Origin: Planctomycetaceae bacterium
GTDB taxonomy: Bacteria > Planctomycetota > Phycisphaerae > Phycisphaerales > SM1A02
Reading direction: 5' to 3'
Length of the DNA stretch: 64,000 nt
Assembly: GCA_947490615.1 (NCBI GenBank)
Contig: CANLHK010000001.1
Location: forward strand, 1-64,000
Position numbers and translations under genes: made by a program. Of this stretch, positions 1 to 8,341 are shown piece after piece; the stretch's first letter is position 1; every line of letters begins with the position of its first letter. The notes beneath the pieces are model-generated. The model saw only the letters and a program-made list of their open reading frames with translations, did not search any database and had not been told where the DNA came from.

Positions 1-3
1 ACA

Positions 4-51
4 TCACTCGTCGCGTCACTCGTCGCGTCACTCGTCACATCACTCGTCGCA
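4..51. repeat. 12-bp tandem repeat, about 4 copies
   Basis: Four head-to-tail copies of a 12-bp unit (tcactcgtcgcg); copies 3 and 4 differ from the first two by one or two bases near their 3' ends. The array touches the window edge and may continue outside. No coding role is visible. Confidence 0.85.
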
Positions 52-90
52 CCACCCACCACCTCTTGCACCAACATTGCTGACTCCTTT

Positions 91-167
91 CTCGTGCCGC
101 TCTCGTGCCGCTCTCGTGCCGCTCTCGTGCCGCTCTCGTGCCGCTCTCGTGCCGCTCTCATGCCGCT
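91..167. repeat. 11-bp tandem repeat, 7 copies
   Basis: Seven contiguous copies of the 11-bp unit ctcgtgccgct; the first six are identical and the seventh has one change (ctcatgccgct). The period is not a multiple of three, so the reading frame rotates. It lies downstream of the histidine kinase gene, beyond its terminator. The rest of 168-370 holds no convincing gene. Confidence 0.9.
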
Positions 168-368
168 CGATTGGCGCGTCGGCACGCGTCGTCACGCCCA
201 CATGCACACCTGCGTGCCACAACCGCGGGGGCGCAGAACAGCCTTCACGCCACCGCGTGCTTTGCCTTTGCCGCCGCAATCCGAGTTCCATTCGCCACCA
301 CGCCGCCCGACTCGTGTTCGGGTTTTGTTAGTGTAGCACTCCGCCGACCGCTGCCAAGGGCTCATCAC

Positions 369-399
369 GAAAAATCAGAAAACTCCGCAAGAGGGAGTT
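369..399 (-). terminator. Rho-independent terminator of the histidine kinase gene
   Basis: On the minus strand a 6-bp stem (aactcc/ggagtt, 381-386 with 394-399) with a 7-nt loop is followed by a T-rich run at 380-369. It lies about 35 bases past the stop codon at 434. Confidence 0.65.
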
Positions 400-433
400 C
401 GACCCGACGCGTGGAGCTGAGTGGCGAGCCGCT

Positions 434-2323
434 TCAGCGAGCAGAGACGGGATCTGTCGTGATCGCCTCGATCGCACGCACGAGTTCCTCGAGATCGAAA
501 GGCTTCTGGAGCAGTCGTCGATCGGTGCGCGTGTCGGGCGGAAGCGTCGAAGCTGGGTTCTGCGAAAGGAAGACGACAGGAATCCGCGTGCCCATCACCG
601 ACTCGACTTGCGCGTGGACTTGCTGGCCAGAAAGCCCACGCGAACCGAGTTCGACGACCAAGGCGGAAACTCGTTCGCCGACTCTCGCATTGGCACGCTC
701 ACGCGCGAGCGAGATTGCGTGCTCACCAGAGTCAGCCTCGACCACGGCGTGACCCATCGCGCGCAACGCCTCGGCCAACATCGGACGCAGCACCGCGTGC
801 GTCTCGGCAAGGAGAACAACTTGCGGTTGCGCCGGAGCAGCTAGAACCGCTGTCGGCGTCGAAACAACCAAGCGCGCAGGGAGAATCAGCGTGAAGCGCG
901 TGCCGTGGCCGAGATCACTCTCGACCGACACCGTGCCGCCAGCGCCAACCACCACGCGCTGCACCGCCGCGAGACCGAGACCCGTTCCGTGCCCTTGCGG
1001 TTTCGTCGTGAAAAACGGCTCGAAGAGGCGAGTGAGGTCCTCCGGCGACACCCCAACACCCGTGTCTTCCACGACGATGCGCACGGCCTCGACGACGGAA
1101 TCTGATTTCAGCGCCACCGCCTCGACACGCAGGCGTCCACCGCCGGGCATCGCATCACGCGCGTTGAGAATCAGATTGATGAGCACCTGTTGGAAGGCAC
1201 TCGGATCAAGCTCGATCTCAACACCTTCCACTTGTTTGACTTCGACGGCGATGTGGATCGACCGCGAAAGTCCAGGCCGCACGATGTCGACGGACTCTTC
1301 GATCGCATTGCGCACTGGAAAGGACACGATCGAATCCTCGGCAGGCTTGCCGAGTGAGAGCATGTTTGTTGCCAGTAATCGCGCTTTCGCGGTCGCGAGT
1401 TGCACTGACTGCAGCGAGTCCAGCGTGGATGCAGACATGCCAGGCTCGGACGCCGCCAGCGCGGCGTGACCACGAATCGCAGCGAGAAGATTGTTGAGGT
1501 CATGCGCGAAACCACCCGCGACAAGCCCCAGCAATTCCAGACGCTGCGCGTTGCGCAGGCGCTTGTCGGCCACTTGCTGCTCGGTGACATCCGCCATCGT
1601 GCCCACCATCCGCGTCGGTCTGCCTGCCGCAAACTCCACGGCGCGACCGCGCTGACGCACCCAACGCTCGACGCCGTCACTTCCGACGACACGGTGCGTG
1701 CACTCGAAGCGCGCGACGGAACCTTCGAGATGCGCGCGCCACGCCTCGACGACGCGCGCGCGATCTGATTGATGAATCGAGGGGATGCGCGAAGGCACGG
1801 TGGTCGGAAGTTCCGAAATCGCACAACCCAGAAACCCTGCCGAGGAGTCGCTGTAGCGCGTCGCGCCGTTGAGATCGCAATCCCACCATGCATCGGCGGT
1901 CGCATCGAGCATCTGCACGAGACGATCGCGCTCAGCCTTGACTACCGCATCACGCGCGACGCGGTCGGAGGTCTCACGGATACTCGCGTGAAAGACCTCT
2001 CGCGGACGATCGCGATCGAGAAAGACACAGAGCTCGATCGGAAAGCGGCGGTTGTTGCAATCGCGCGCCGTGATGTCGATGCGACGACCAATCGCAGGTC
2101 CGTGCCCCGTCTGCTCCAACCGCGTCATGCCGTTGAGATGCTGCGCACCAAACTCACGAGGAATGATCGTCTCCATCAATGACTTCCCGACGAACTCGTC
2201 GCGCGGGAATCCAAAGAGCTTCACCGCCGCATCGTTCACCGAGAGAATCGTGCTCGCGCGATCGATCGACACGATCGCGTCGGGCGACGCGCTCACCAGC
2301 GAACTGAAGAAACCATCCTGCAT
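434..2323 (-). CDS. PAS-domain hybrid histidine kinase with degenerate receiver
   Basis: A 629-residue cytosolic sensor kinase. Two PAS domains (about 5-115 and 130-250) precede an H-box with phosphoacceptor His274 in GGFAHDLNN, an N-box (LINLILNARDAM), G1/G2 boxes (VEDTGVGV, GHGTGLGL) and a C-terminal receiver-like domain from about 500. The PAS-HisKA-HATPase part looks intact. The receiver does not: the acidic pair is Ala506-Glu507 and the usual phosphoacceptor Asp is Glu558 (VVELGSRGLSG), although the LQKPF lysine is kept. There is no membrane segment, so the signal is probably internal. No response regulator gene adjoins it. No clear Shine-Dalgarno precedes the ATG. The ligand is unknown. 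Confidence 0.93.
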   Translation of the reverse strand: MQDGFFSSLVSASPDAIVSIDRASTILSVNDAAVKLFGFPRDEFVGKSLMETIIPREFGAQHLNGMTRLEQTGHGPAIGRRIDITARDCNNRRFPIELCVFLDRDRPREVFHASIRETSDRVARDAVVKAERDRLVQMLDATADAWWDCDLNGATRYSDSSAGFLGCAISELPTTVPSRIPSIHQSDRARVVEAWRAHLEGSVARFECTHRVVGSDGVERWVRQRGRAVEFAAGRPTRMVGTMADVTEQQVADKRLRNAQRLELLGLVAGGFAHDLNNLLAAIRGHAALAASEPGMSASTLDSLQSVQLATAKARLLATNMLSLGKPAEDSIVSFPVRNAIEESVDIVRPGLSRSIHIAVEVKQVEGVEIELDPSAFQQVLINLILNARDAMPGGGRLRVEAVALKSDSVVEAVRIVVEDTGVGVSPEDLTRLFEPFFTTKPQGHGTGLGLAAVQRVVVGAGGTVSVESDLGHGTRFTLILPARLVVSTPTAVLAAPAQPQVVLLAETHAVLRPMLAEALRAMGHAVVEADSGEHAISLARERANARVGERVSALVVELGSRGLSGQQVHAQVESVMGTRIPVVFLSQNPASTLPPDTRTDRRLLQKPFDLEELVRAIEAITTDPVSAR

Positions 2324-2347
2324 GCGCGGATGCTACCGCGAACAACG

Positions 2348-2379
2348 CACACAGCCCGCGGAAGTCCGCGGGCTGTGTG
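2348..2379 (-). terminator. Strong intergenic hairpin, probable terminator
   Basis: A perfect 15-bp inverted repeat (2348-2362 with 2365-2379), very GC-rich, lies between two minus-strand genes, 55 bases past the stop of the dockerin-like gene. The T-run after it is weak, so it may also act as an mRNA 3'-end stabiliser. Confidence 0.6.
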
Positions 2380-2433
2380 AAGTGAGGTGCGTGTGAGAAT
2401 GCGCGTTCGTGGAGAAACGACTGCTCCGCGGGT

Positions 2434-5013
2434 TTAGCTCCAATTCGCCAGCAACATCGCGAGATCCTGTCCGTCGGTGGTGCCGTCGTTGTTGAAGTCG
2501 GTGGCTCCCGCAAGGCCCCAGTTCGAGAGAAGCAAGGCCAAATCCGAACCATCCACCACGCCGTCGCCGTTGGCATCACCAGGTTTCGCCATGCCGACCT
2601 GAGCGGGCACGATGAGCGTGATCTCTCGGAAGCAGCACGGGTGGAAAGTCTCTGAGTGCAGTCCGATGATCAGCACGATCGGCGAGCCTGGTGGCAGCGC
2701 CGTGCTGATGGTGATCGGTCCGACTGCGACAGAGGAGTAGAGTGGAAGCGTCGCGATGTTGATGAGCGTCGGGTTGACCGTCGCGGTGTAGCCAGGCGCC
2801 ACCGCGAGCGAGATCCACTCACCAGCAAAGACTGGAGAGTCCGACAGGTTCATCAGATTCATGTTGAAGGTGAACGCACCAACACCTGGAAGATCCGTCA
2901 CCACCACATCGGTGTCCATGCAGGAGCACTCGGGCAGTTCGATGCAGATCTCTTCGGTGCAGCAGGCATCCTTGTAACTCGCAGCCAGCGTGGCCGTGAA
3001 GCAGAAGGTCGAGCCTGGGAGAGCGTTGTTGATCGGGATGTTGATCACCATCGTTCCCCCAGAAGCCAGTGGAGGATTGATCACGATCACATTGTTGGGT
3101 GCGAACGCAGGATCGCTGAGGATGAGCAGGTTCGCCGCTGAAGGCGAGTTGTTCACGATCTCAAGAGTCCAGAGGAAACTCATCGTGCCATCGGCGTTGG
3201 GCACGCAATCAATGTCGAGGGTGTTGAACTCGCAAGGATCCGTGACGCCGTAGCACGTGATGTCGAGCGAACCCTGCATGGTCTTTATGCCAGTCATGTT
3301 CACGCCAGGACCCAAGAGCGTGTCGAGTTGGCCTGGGTTGCCCTCAACAATCGGAATGCCCGAGATGCCGTAGTAGCTGCCGACCAGTGGATGGCCGAAG
3401 AAGTCGCCAGTCATCCAAGCCTGTGGGCCGTTGGTGCCGTTCACGAAGTCGATACCACCAGCTGAGTTCTGAAAATCGGTTCCTTGTCCCTGCGATCCGA
3501 TGTCGTAGCGAACCGAAGTCCACCCTGCCGCGGCCGCATCAAAGCAGGCACGCCACGCGCGACTGTTGTGCGCCGATGGAGAAGTTGGATCCTGCATCGA
3601 ACGCTCGGCCAAGAGCATGCAGCACTGGTCATCGAAGCTGATGTCGACGATCGGGCTGTTGATGTTTGGATACGGATGACCAGGTGCGTACGGAATGCTG
3701 AGCTCGAGTCGCGAGCTGCCTGCGATGAACGCGCCGTTGGCGTCGATCTGCACCGAGTGCACCGTCTGCGCGCTGCCGTAGGACTCCCACACCGAGTAGT
3801 ACACGCGGTCACCAGCGACCTTCACGGCGTAGACCCCGCGGCCATCGCCGGGGAAGCCAGCAGGTTCGGTCGATACTCCACCTGGATTTGGTCCCTCGGC
3901 GATCGCGTCGCCGTTGCCAGCTGCCGCCTCCGCCTCAACGGTGCCAGTCTCATGGTCGAAGGTGCTGATCGCGCCCGTACCCATCTTGATGGAGTAGATG
4001 CGTCCATCTTCAATGTTGGTCGCGAACAGACACTCGCGGGTGCAATCGAAGTCAAGATTGCCCAGTCCGAGCGCAGCACCAGCTCCTGGTGCCTGCGGAA
4101 GTGTGCGGAAGAGGGTGGGAACCCCCGTGGCGCCATCGATGCGATAGATCACGCCGCGACCATCGCCCGCGGTCGACACACCGAGCGTTCCCAAGACATC
4201 GAAGGAATACGCCACCGTGTGGGACACGAACGCGTTGCCTTGGCCGTCAAAGGTGACACCGAAGATGCTGCCGAGTGTCGCGAGATCCCACTGTGGGTGC
4301 GCGTAGATCGGCGGACTCCAGAGGGCTGCGGAGGAGGTGAGCGGCGCGAGGCTCTGGTCACCAAGACCGACAAAGCGCAGCACACCGATGTTGCCCGCGA
4401 TCGCGTCTTGCGTTCCGAAAGTGACGGCGCCGACCTGTCCTGGCGGGAACGGTGCGGAGAGATTGTCCACGAGTGGCGGACGCGTTCCGCAGCACACGGT
4501 GCAGTCGGGCGGCGTGAGCAATCCGCCGTCGCACGGTGTGCCAACGGCGTTGATGCGCACCTCACCAATCGGTGGGGTTCCGCTGAGTCGCCCCGCGACC
4601 TGAATCATGTAGCGCTCGCCGCAGCGAACTTCACAGCTCACTTCCGATTGCTTGCCGCAGTTGCCGCCTGCATCGTCGTTGCAACAAAGTGGATGAACAT
4701 CTCCGGGGCAGGCGCAGCCAACCGCGGCGGGATAGATCGCCACACCGGTATCAAGACTCGTGAGTCCGCAGGTGCTAATCGTCACCATGCCATTCACATT
4801 GCTGGTCCAACAGAACCAGAAGTCGGAGTTGAACGGTGCCGCTGGATTTGAGCACTGGAGGATGCCAGGACCATCGAGCACGCCGCCCGAGAGATCGAAA
4901 GGAACAAGGACCGAACCGCTGATTGGTGTCGGAACAGCGCAATCCGTCGTGGCCAACGATGGTGCAGCCAAGGCAAGCATCGCGGCAAGTGAGGTGAGTA
5001 TCTGAGACTTCAT
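2434..5013 (-). CDS. Secreted protein with C-terminal dockerin-like repeats
   Basis: An 859-residue exported protein of unknown function. It has a signal peptide (MKSQILTSLAAMLALAAPSLA), then a Cys-rich pre-peptidase-like beta domain (FWFCWTSNVNGMVTIST), a long propeller-like middle region, and two C-terminal calcium-loop motifs (GDANGDGVVDGSDLALLLSN and DFNNDGTTDGQDLAMLLANW) of the dockerin-like type frequent at the ends of Phycisphaerae secreted proteins. The start was chosen because GGAG lies 6 bases before this ATG and the signal peptide begins there; an adjacent in-frame ATG at 5016 is possible. The propeller-like reading is inference from repetitive hydrophobic and Gly-rich text. Confidence 0.9.
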   Translation of the reverse strand: MKSQILTSLAAMLALAAPSLATTDCAVPTPISGSVLVPFDLSGGVLDGPGILQCSNPAAPFNSDFWFCWTSNVNGMVTISTCGLTSLDTGVAIYPAAVGCACPGDVHPLCCNDDAGGNCGKQSEVSCEVRCGERYMIQVAGRLSGTPPIGEVRINAVGTPCDGGLLTPPDCTVCCGTRPPLVDNLSAPFPPGQVGAVTFGTQDAIAGNIGVLRFVGLGDQSLAPLTSSAALWSPPIYAHPQWDLATLGSIFGVTFDGQGNAFVSHTVAYSFDVLGTLGVSTAGDGRGVIYRIDGATGVPTLFRTLPQAPGAGAALGLGNLDFDCTRECLFATNIEDGRIYSIKMGTGAISTFDHETGTVEAEAAAGNGDAIAEGPNPGGVSTEPAGFPGDGRGVYAVKVAGDRVYYSVWESYGSAQTVHSVQIDANGAFIAGSSRLELSIPYAPGHPYPNINSPIVDISFDDQCCMLLAERSMQDPTSPSAHNSRAWRACFDAAAAGWTSVRYDIGSQGQGTDFQNSAGGIDFVNGTNGPQAWMTGDFFGHPLVGSYYGISGIPIVEGNPGQLDTLLGPGVNMTGIKTMQGSLDITCYGVTDPCEFNTLDIDCVPNADGTMSFLWTLEIVNNSPSAANLLILSDPAFAPNNVIVINPPLASGGTMVINIPINNALPGSTFCFTATLAASYKDACCTEEICIELPECSCMDTDVVVTDLPGVGAFTFNMNLMNLSDSPVFAGEWISLAVAPGYTATVNPTLINIATLPLYSSVAVGPITISTALPPGSPIVLIIGLHSETFHPCCFREITLIVPAQVGMAKPGDANGDGVVDGSDLALLLSNWGLAGATDFNNDGTTDGQDLAMLLANWS

Positions 5014-5173
5014 CATGTGCTCCAGGTAGAGGCAATTCGGAGATCGGCGCGTGGCCGTGCTCGTGCATGGGGCCACGCCCGTGGCGTGGTCCGTCAGCAC
5101 CTTCCTCGAACGGCGAGCAAATCTCTCAGCACGATGACGCGAAATCGGCAAGAGCGGGAGAATGCCGCCTCGC

Positions 5174-5179
5174 TACAAT
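5174..5179 (+). promoter_or_regulatory. Putative -10 element of the tRNA-Leu gene
   Basis: TACAAT, five of six matches to TATAAT, lies 17 bases before the mature tRNA. No good -35 is seen at 16-18 bases upstream, so the assignment is tentative. Confidence 0.4.
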
Positions 5180-5196
5180 CCGCGACCCACATGGAC

Positions 5197-5281
5197 GCCG
5201 GTGTGGCGGAACTGGCAGACGCAGCGGATTCAAAATCCGCCGCCCTCTAAAGGCTTGCAGGTTCGATTCCTGTCACCGGCA
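5197..5281 (+). tRNA. tRNA-Leu, anticodon CAA
   Basis: An 85-nt class II tRNA. The acceptor stem pairs 5197-5203 (gccggtg) with 5274-5280 (caccggc), with discriminator A at 5281. The anticodon stem is 5224-5228 with 5236-5240 and the loop carries CAA at 5231-5233. A long variable arm follows, and the T-loop is ttcgatt. The 3' CCA is not encoded, so it must be added by a nucleotidyltransferase. Confidence 0.97.
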
Positions 5282-5285
5282 CTGA

Positions 5286-5321
5286 CGCGCGCCTGCGACC
5301 CCGCAGGCGCGCGTTCTTTTT
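5286..5321 (+). terminator. Rho-independent terminator of tRNA-Leu
   Basis: A perfect 12-bp GC stem (5286-5297 with 5302-5313) with loop accc is followed directly by ttcttttt. It starts 4 bases after the tRNA and is the most canonical terminator in the window. Confidence 0.95.
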
Positions 5322-5389
5322 CCCGCGATCTCCCTGCAAGCACTGGCGAAGGTCGTCGGGTGAACACCCCGCTTCGGTAGTGTGGTGAA

Positions 5390-8335
5390 GTGTCGCCCGC
5401 CGTCGCCCTTCACCTTGCTCTCGCTCTTGGCGCGCCGCCCATCGACTTTGCGCTTGAGATCGCGCCGATTCTCGCAGCCAACTGCCTGCGCTGCCATGGT
5501 GCGCAGAAGCAGCGCAGCGGCTACCGACTCGATGTGCGCTCGATCGCGTTCCTCGGTGGCGAGGCCTCGGCTCCCAACATTCTGCCAGGCGACGCGGCGT
5601 CGAGCTCGCTGATCGAATTCGTGTCAAGCAGCGACCCCGACACGCGCATGCCGCCCGATGGCGACGGACTTTCGCAAGCGCAGATCGCGCTCCTCCGACG
5701 CTGGGTCGACGAAGGCGCGGTCTGGCCTGAGTCGGCGAGTGTCCGCGTAGCCAATCCGCTGGACTGGTGGAGCCTCAAGCCCATCGTCAAGCCTGAAATC
5801 CCCGTGACTGCGCCCAATCCGATTGACGCGTTTCTTCGCGCGCGGCTTACGCAGGACGCCCTCACCATGGCGCCGCAAGCGTCGGACCGCACGCTCTATC
5901 GCCGCCTGTCCTTTGACCTCACGGGCTTGCCGCCGACGCCTGAAGAACTCGACGCCTACGCCGCCGACACCGATCCAAACAAGTACGAGAAACTGGTGGA
6001 CCGTCTTCTCGCGTCACCGCGCTACGGCGAGCGTTTCGCACGGCACTGGCTCGATGTCGTGCACTACGCCGACAGTCATGGCTACGACAAGGACAAGCCC
6101 CGCGAACACGCCTGGCCTTACCGCGACTATGTGATTCGCGCGCTCAATGTGGACAAGCCGTTCGCGCGGTTCGTGCAAGAGCAGCTCGCGGGCGATGCGC
6201 TCTTTCCCAACACGCGTGATGGCATGGAAGCGCTCGGGTTCATCGCAGCAGGACCGTGGGACCTCATCAGCCACGAAGAAGTGAGCGAAGAGAAGATCGA
6301 CGGCAAGTTCGCGCGACACTTCGACCGCGACGACATGGTGGGCAACGCGATCGGTACTTTCGCGAGCGTCACCGTGCAGTGTGCGCAGTGCCACGATCAC
6401 AAGTTTGATCCCGTCACGCAGGAAGATTACTACGCGTTGCAAGCGGTCTTCGCTGCGATCGATCGCACGGAGCGGCGCTTTGATCTCGACGCGACTGTCG
6501 CGTCACAGCGCGCGAGTCTCGAAGGCGAACGCGCGCGCTTGCAGACTGAGCGCACCGCTCTCGACGCTGCGCTGACCGAGGCGGGAGGCGCGGAATTCGC
6601 GGCCCTCGAGCAAGAAATCGCTGCGAGCACGCGCGTTGGACCTGCTCCCGAGTTTGGATTCCACAGCGAGATCACGCTCAACGCCACGACCAGCACCTGG
6701 GTGGCCGTCGATCTCGGGCACTCCCGCGCCTTTGACCGCGTGGTGCTCGCGCCGTGCAGCGACGACTTCAACGGGATCGGTGATGGCTTCGGCTTTCCCG
6801 AAGCGTTCACCATCGAAGTCGCGGACAACGCCGAGTTCGCGCACGGCGTCGTTGAGGTTGCTCACGGTTCTTCCGCCTTGCTTGGAACTCCGCGCACGAC
6901 GCCCGTCGTACTCCACACGCCCAATGCGATGGCGCGTTTCGTGCGCGTGACAGCAACGCATCTTGCAGCACGCCGCGGCGATTACATCTTCGCGCTCGCC
7001 GAATTGCAGGTGTTTGACGCGGCAGGCCGCAACATCGCAGCAGGCGCGCCCGTCGAAAGCCTGAGCAGTATTGAGATGCCGCCGCGCTGGCGAAAGAGCA
7101 ATCTCACGGATGGTGTGTACCCAGCGTTGAAGAGCACTCCGACACGCGCGGGCGAATTGGGCGCGCAACGCCAAGCGCTGCGCAAGCGCCTTGAGTCGGA
7201 CGGCACCGCTGCGCGACGCACCGAACTCGAAGCCGAACTCCAACGCGTCGCTGCGGCGTTCGACAGCCTGCCTGCGCAGAGCGTGGTCTACGCGGGCGCC
7301 GTGCACCACGGCTCGGGTGCGTTTACGGGCACAGGCGGCAACGGCGGGAAACCCCGTGAAATCCGCGTGCTCGCGCGGGGACAGGTCACCAGCCCTGGTG
7401 CCATCGCGCACGCTGGTGCGCTCTCGGCGCTCGAGGCAATGCTGCCGTCACGCTTCGAGCTCGCTCCCGACGCCGACGAGTCACAGCGCCGCGTCGCGCT
7501 CGCGCAGTGGTTGACCGATCCGCGCAATCCGCTGGTCTGGCGATCGATCGTGAACCGCGTCTGGTACTACCACTTCGGACGCGGCCTCGTCGACACGCCC
7601 AACGACTTTGGCCGCATGGGAGCAACGCCAACCCATCCCGAACTCCTCGACTGGCTCGCGGCGACCTTCCGCGATGATCTCGATGGAAGACTCAAATCGC
7701 TCCACCGCCTCATTCTCACCAGCGCTGCGTATCGGCAACGCTCCGACACGACCAACACCGCCGCGGAGTCGATCGACCAGAGCAACACCCTGCTTTGGCG
7801 CGCCAATCCGCGCAAGCTTGAGGCCGAGGCGGTGCGCGACGCGGTGTTGGCCACGAGTGGCGCACTCGATCTGACTCTGGGAGGAAGCGGCTATCGCGAC
7901 TTCGTGATCGAGCAACCCGAACACTCGCCCCACTACCGCTACGACCTCGCTGATCCCAACGATCCCGCGACCTTTCGTCGGTCGATCTATCGCTTCATCG
8001 TGCGCTCGCAGATGCAACCGTTCATGACCACGCTCGATTGCGCCGATCCCTCGCAGCGTGTCGACAAGCGCAACCAGAGTGTGAGTCCCAACCAAGCGCT
8101 CGCGTACCTCAACAACGGCTTCATGCTCGCGCAATCCCAGCGCTTTGCGCAGCGCGTGCGGCAAGAGGTAGGCGAGGCCACCGACGCGCAAGTCGACCGC
8201 GCGATGCGACTCGCGCTTGGCCGCAGCGCCAGCGCCGACGAACGCGCGCGGCTCGTCGGCTACACGAATCAACACGGCCTTGAAAACACCTGCCGCGTGA
8301 TCCTCAACCTCAACGAGTTCTCCTTCGTCGACTGA
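5390..8335 (+). CDS. Planctomycete cytochrome-type protein, PSCyt1-DUF1549-DUF1553
   Basis: A 981-residue protein with the typical planctomycete order: an N-terminal PSCyt1 haem motif (Cys32-x-x-Cys35-His36 in NCLRCHG) after a short hydrophobic leader, a DUF1549/PSCyt2 domain (LPPTPEELDAY ... RHWLDVVHYADSHGYD), a CAQCHDHKFDP motif (a second CxxCH, about 330), a discoidin-like insertion at about 420-560, and DUF1553/PSD1 (NRVWYYHFGRGLVDTPNDFG). The biochemical role of this family is not established. The start is GTG. It sits 6 bases before the DUF1501 gene, so the two are co-transcribed, as in other planctomycetes. Confidence 0.95.
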   Translation: MSPAVALHLALALGAPPIDFALEIAPILAANCLRCHGAQKQRSGYRLDVRSIAFLGGEASAPNILPGDAASSSLIEFVSSSDPDTRMPPDGDGLSQAQIALLRRWVDEGAVWPESASVRVANPLDWWSLKPIVKPEIPVTAPNPIDAFLRARLTQDALTMAPQASDRTLYRRLSFDLTGLPPTPEELDAYAADTDPNKYEKLVDRLLASPRYGERFARHWLDVVHYADSHGYDKDKPREHAWPYRDYVIRALNVDKPFARFVQEQLAGDALFPNTRDGMEALGFIAAGPWDLISHEEVSEEKIDGKFARHFDRDDMVGNAIGTFASVTVQCAQCHDHKFDPVTQEDYYALQAVFAAIDRTERRFDLDATVASQRASLEGERARLQTERTALDAALTEAGGAEFAALEQEIAASTRVGPAPEFGFHSEITLNATTSTWVAVDLGHSRAFDRVVLAPCSDDFNGIGDGFGFPEAFTIEVADNAEFAHGVVEVAHGSSALLGTPRTTPVVLHTPNAMARFVRVTATHLAARRGDYIFALAELQVFDAAGRNIAAGAPVESLSSIEMPPRWRKSNLTDGVYPALKSTPTRAGELGAQRQALRKRLESDGTAARRTELEAELQRVAAAFDSLPAQSVVYAGAVHHGSGAFTGTGGNGGKPREIRVLARGQVTSPGAIAHAGALSALEAMLPSRFELAPDADESQRRVALAQWLTDPRNPLVWRSIVNRVWYYHFGRGLVDTPNDFGRMGATPTHPELLDWLAATFRDDLDGRLKSLHRLILTSAAYRQRSDTTNTAAESIDQSNTLLWRANPRKLEAEAVRDAVLATSGALDLTLGGSGYRDFVIEQPEHSPHYRYDLADPNDPATFRRSIYRFIVRSQMQPFMTTLDCADPSQRVDKRNQSVSPNQALAYLNNGFMLAQSQRFAQRVRQEVGEATDAQVDRAMRLALGRSASADERARLVGYTNQHGLENTCRVILNLNEFSFVD

Positions 8336-8341
8336 GTTCCG

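Noticed and set aside
91-167. CRISPR-like array
   Set aside because: Units are 11 bp, contiguous and without spacers; no cas genes are present.
40-291. Minus-strand 83-residue frame with ERHESGTRAAR repeats
   Set aside because: It only reads the 11-bp tandem repeat; no ribosome site and no family.
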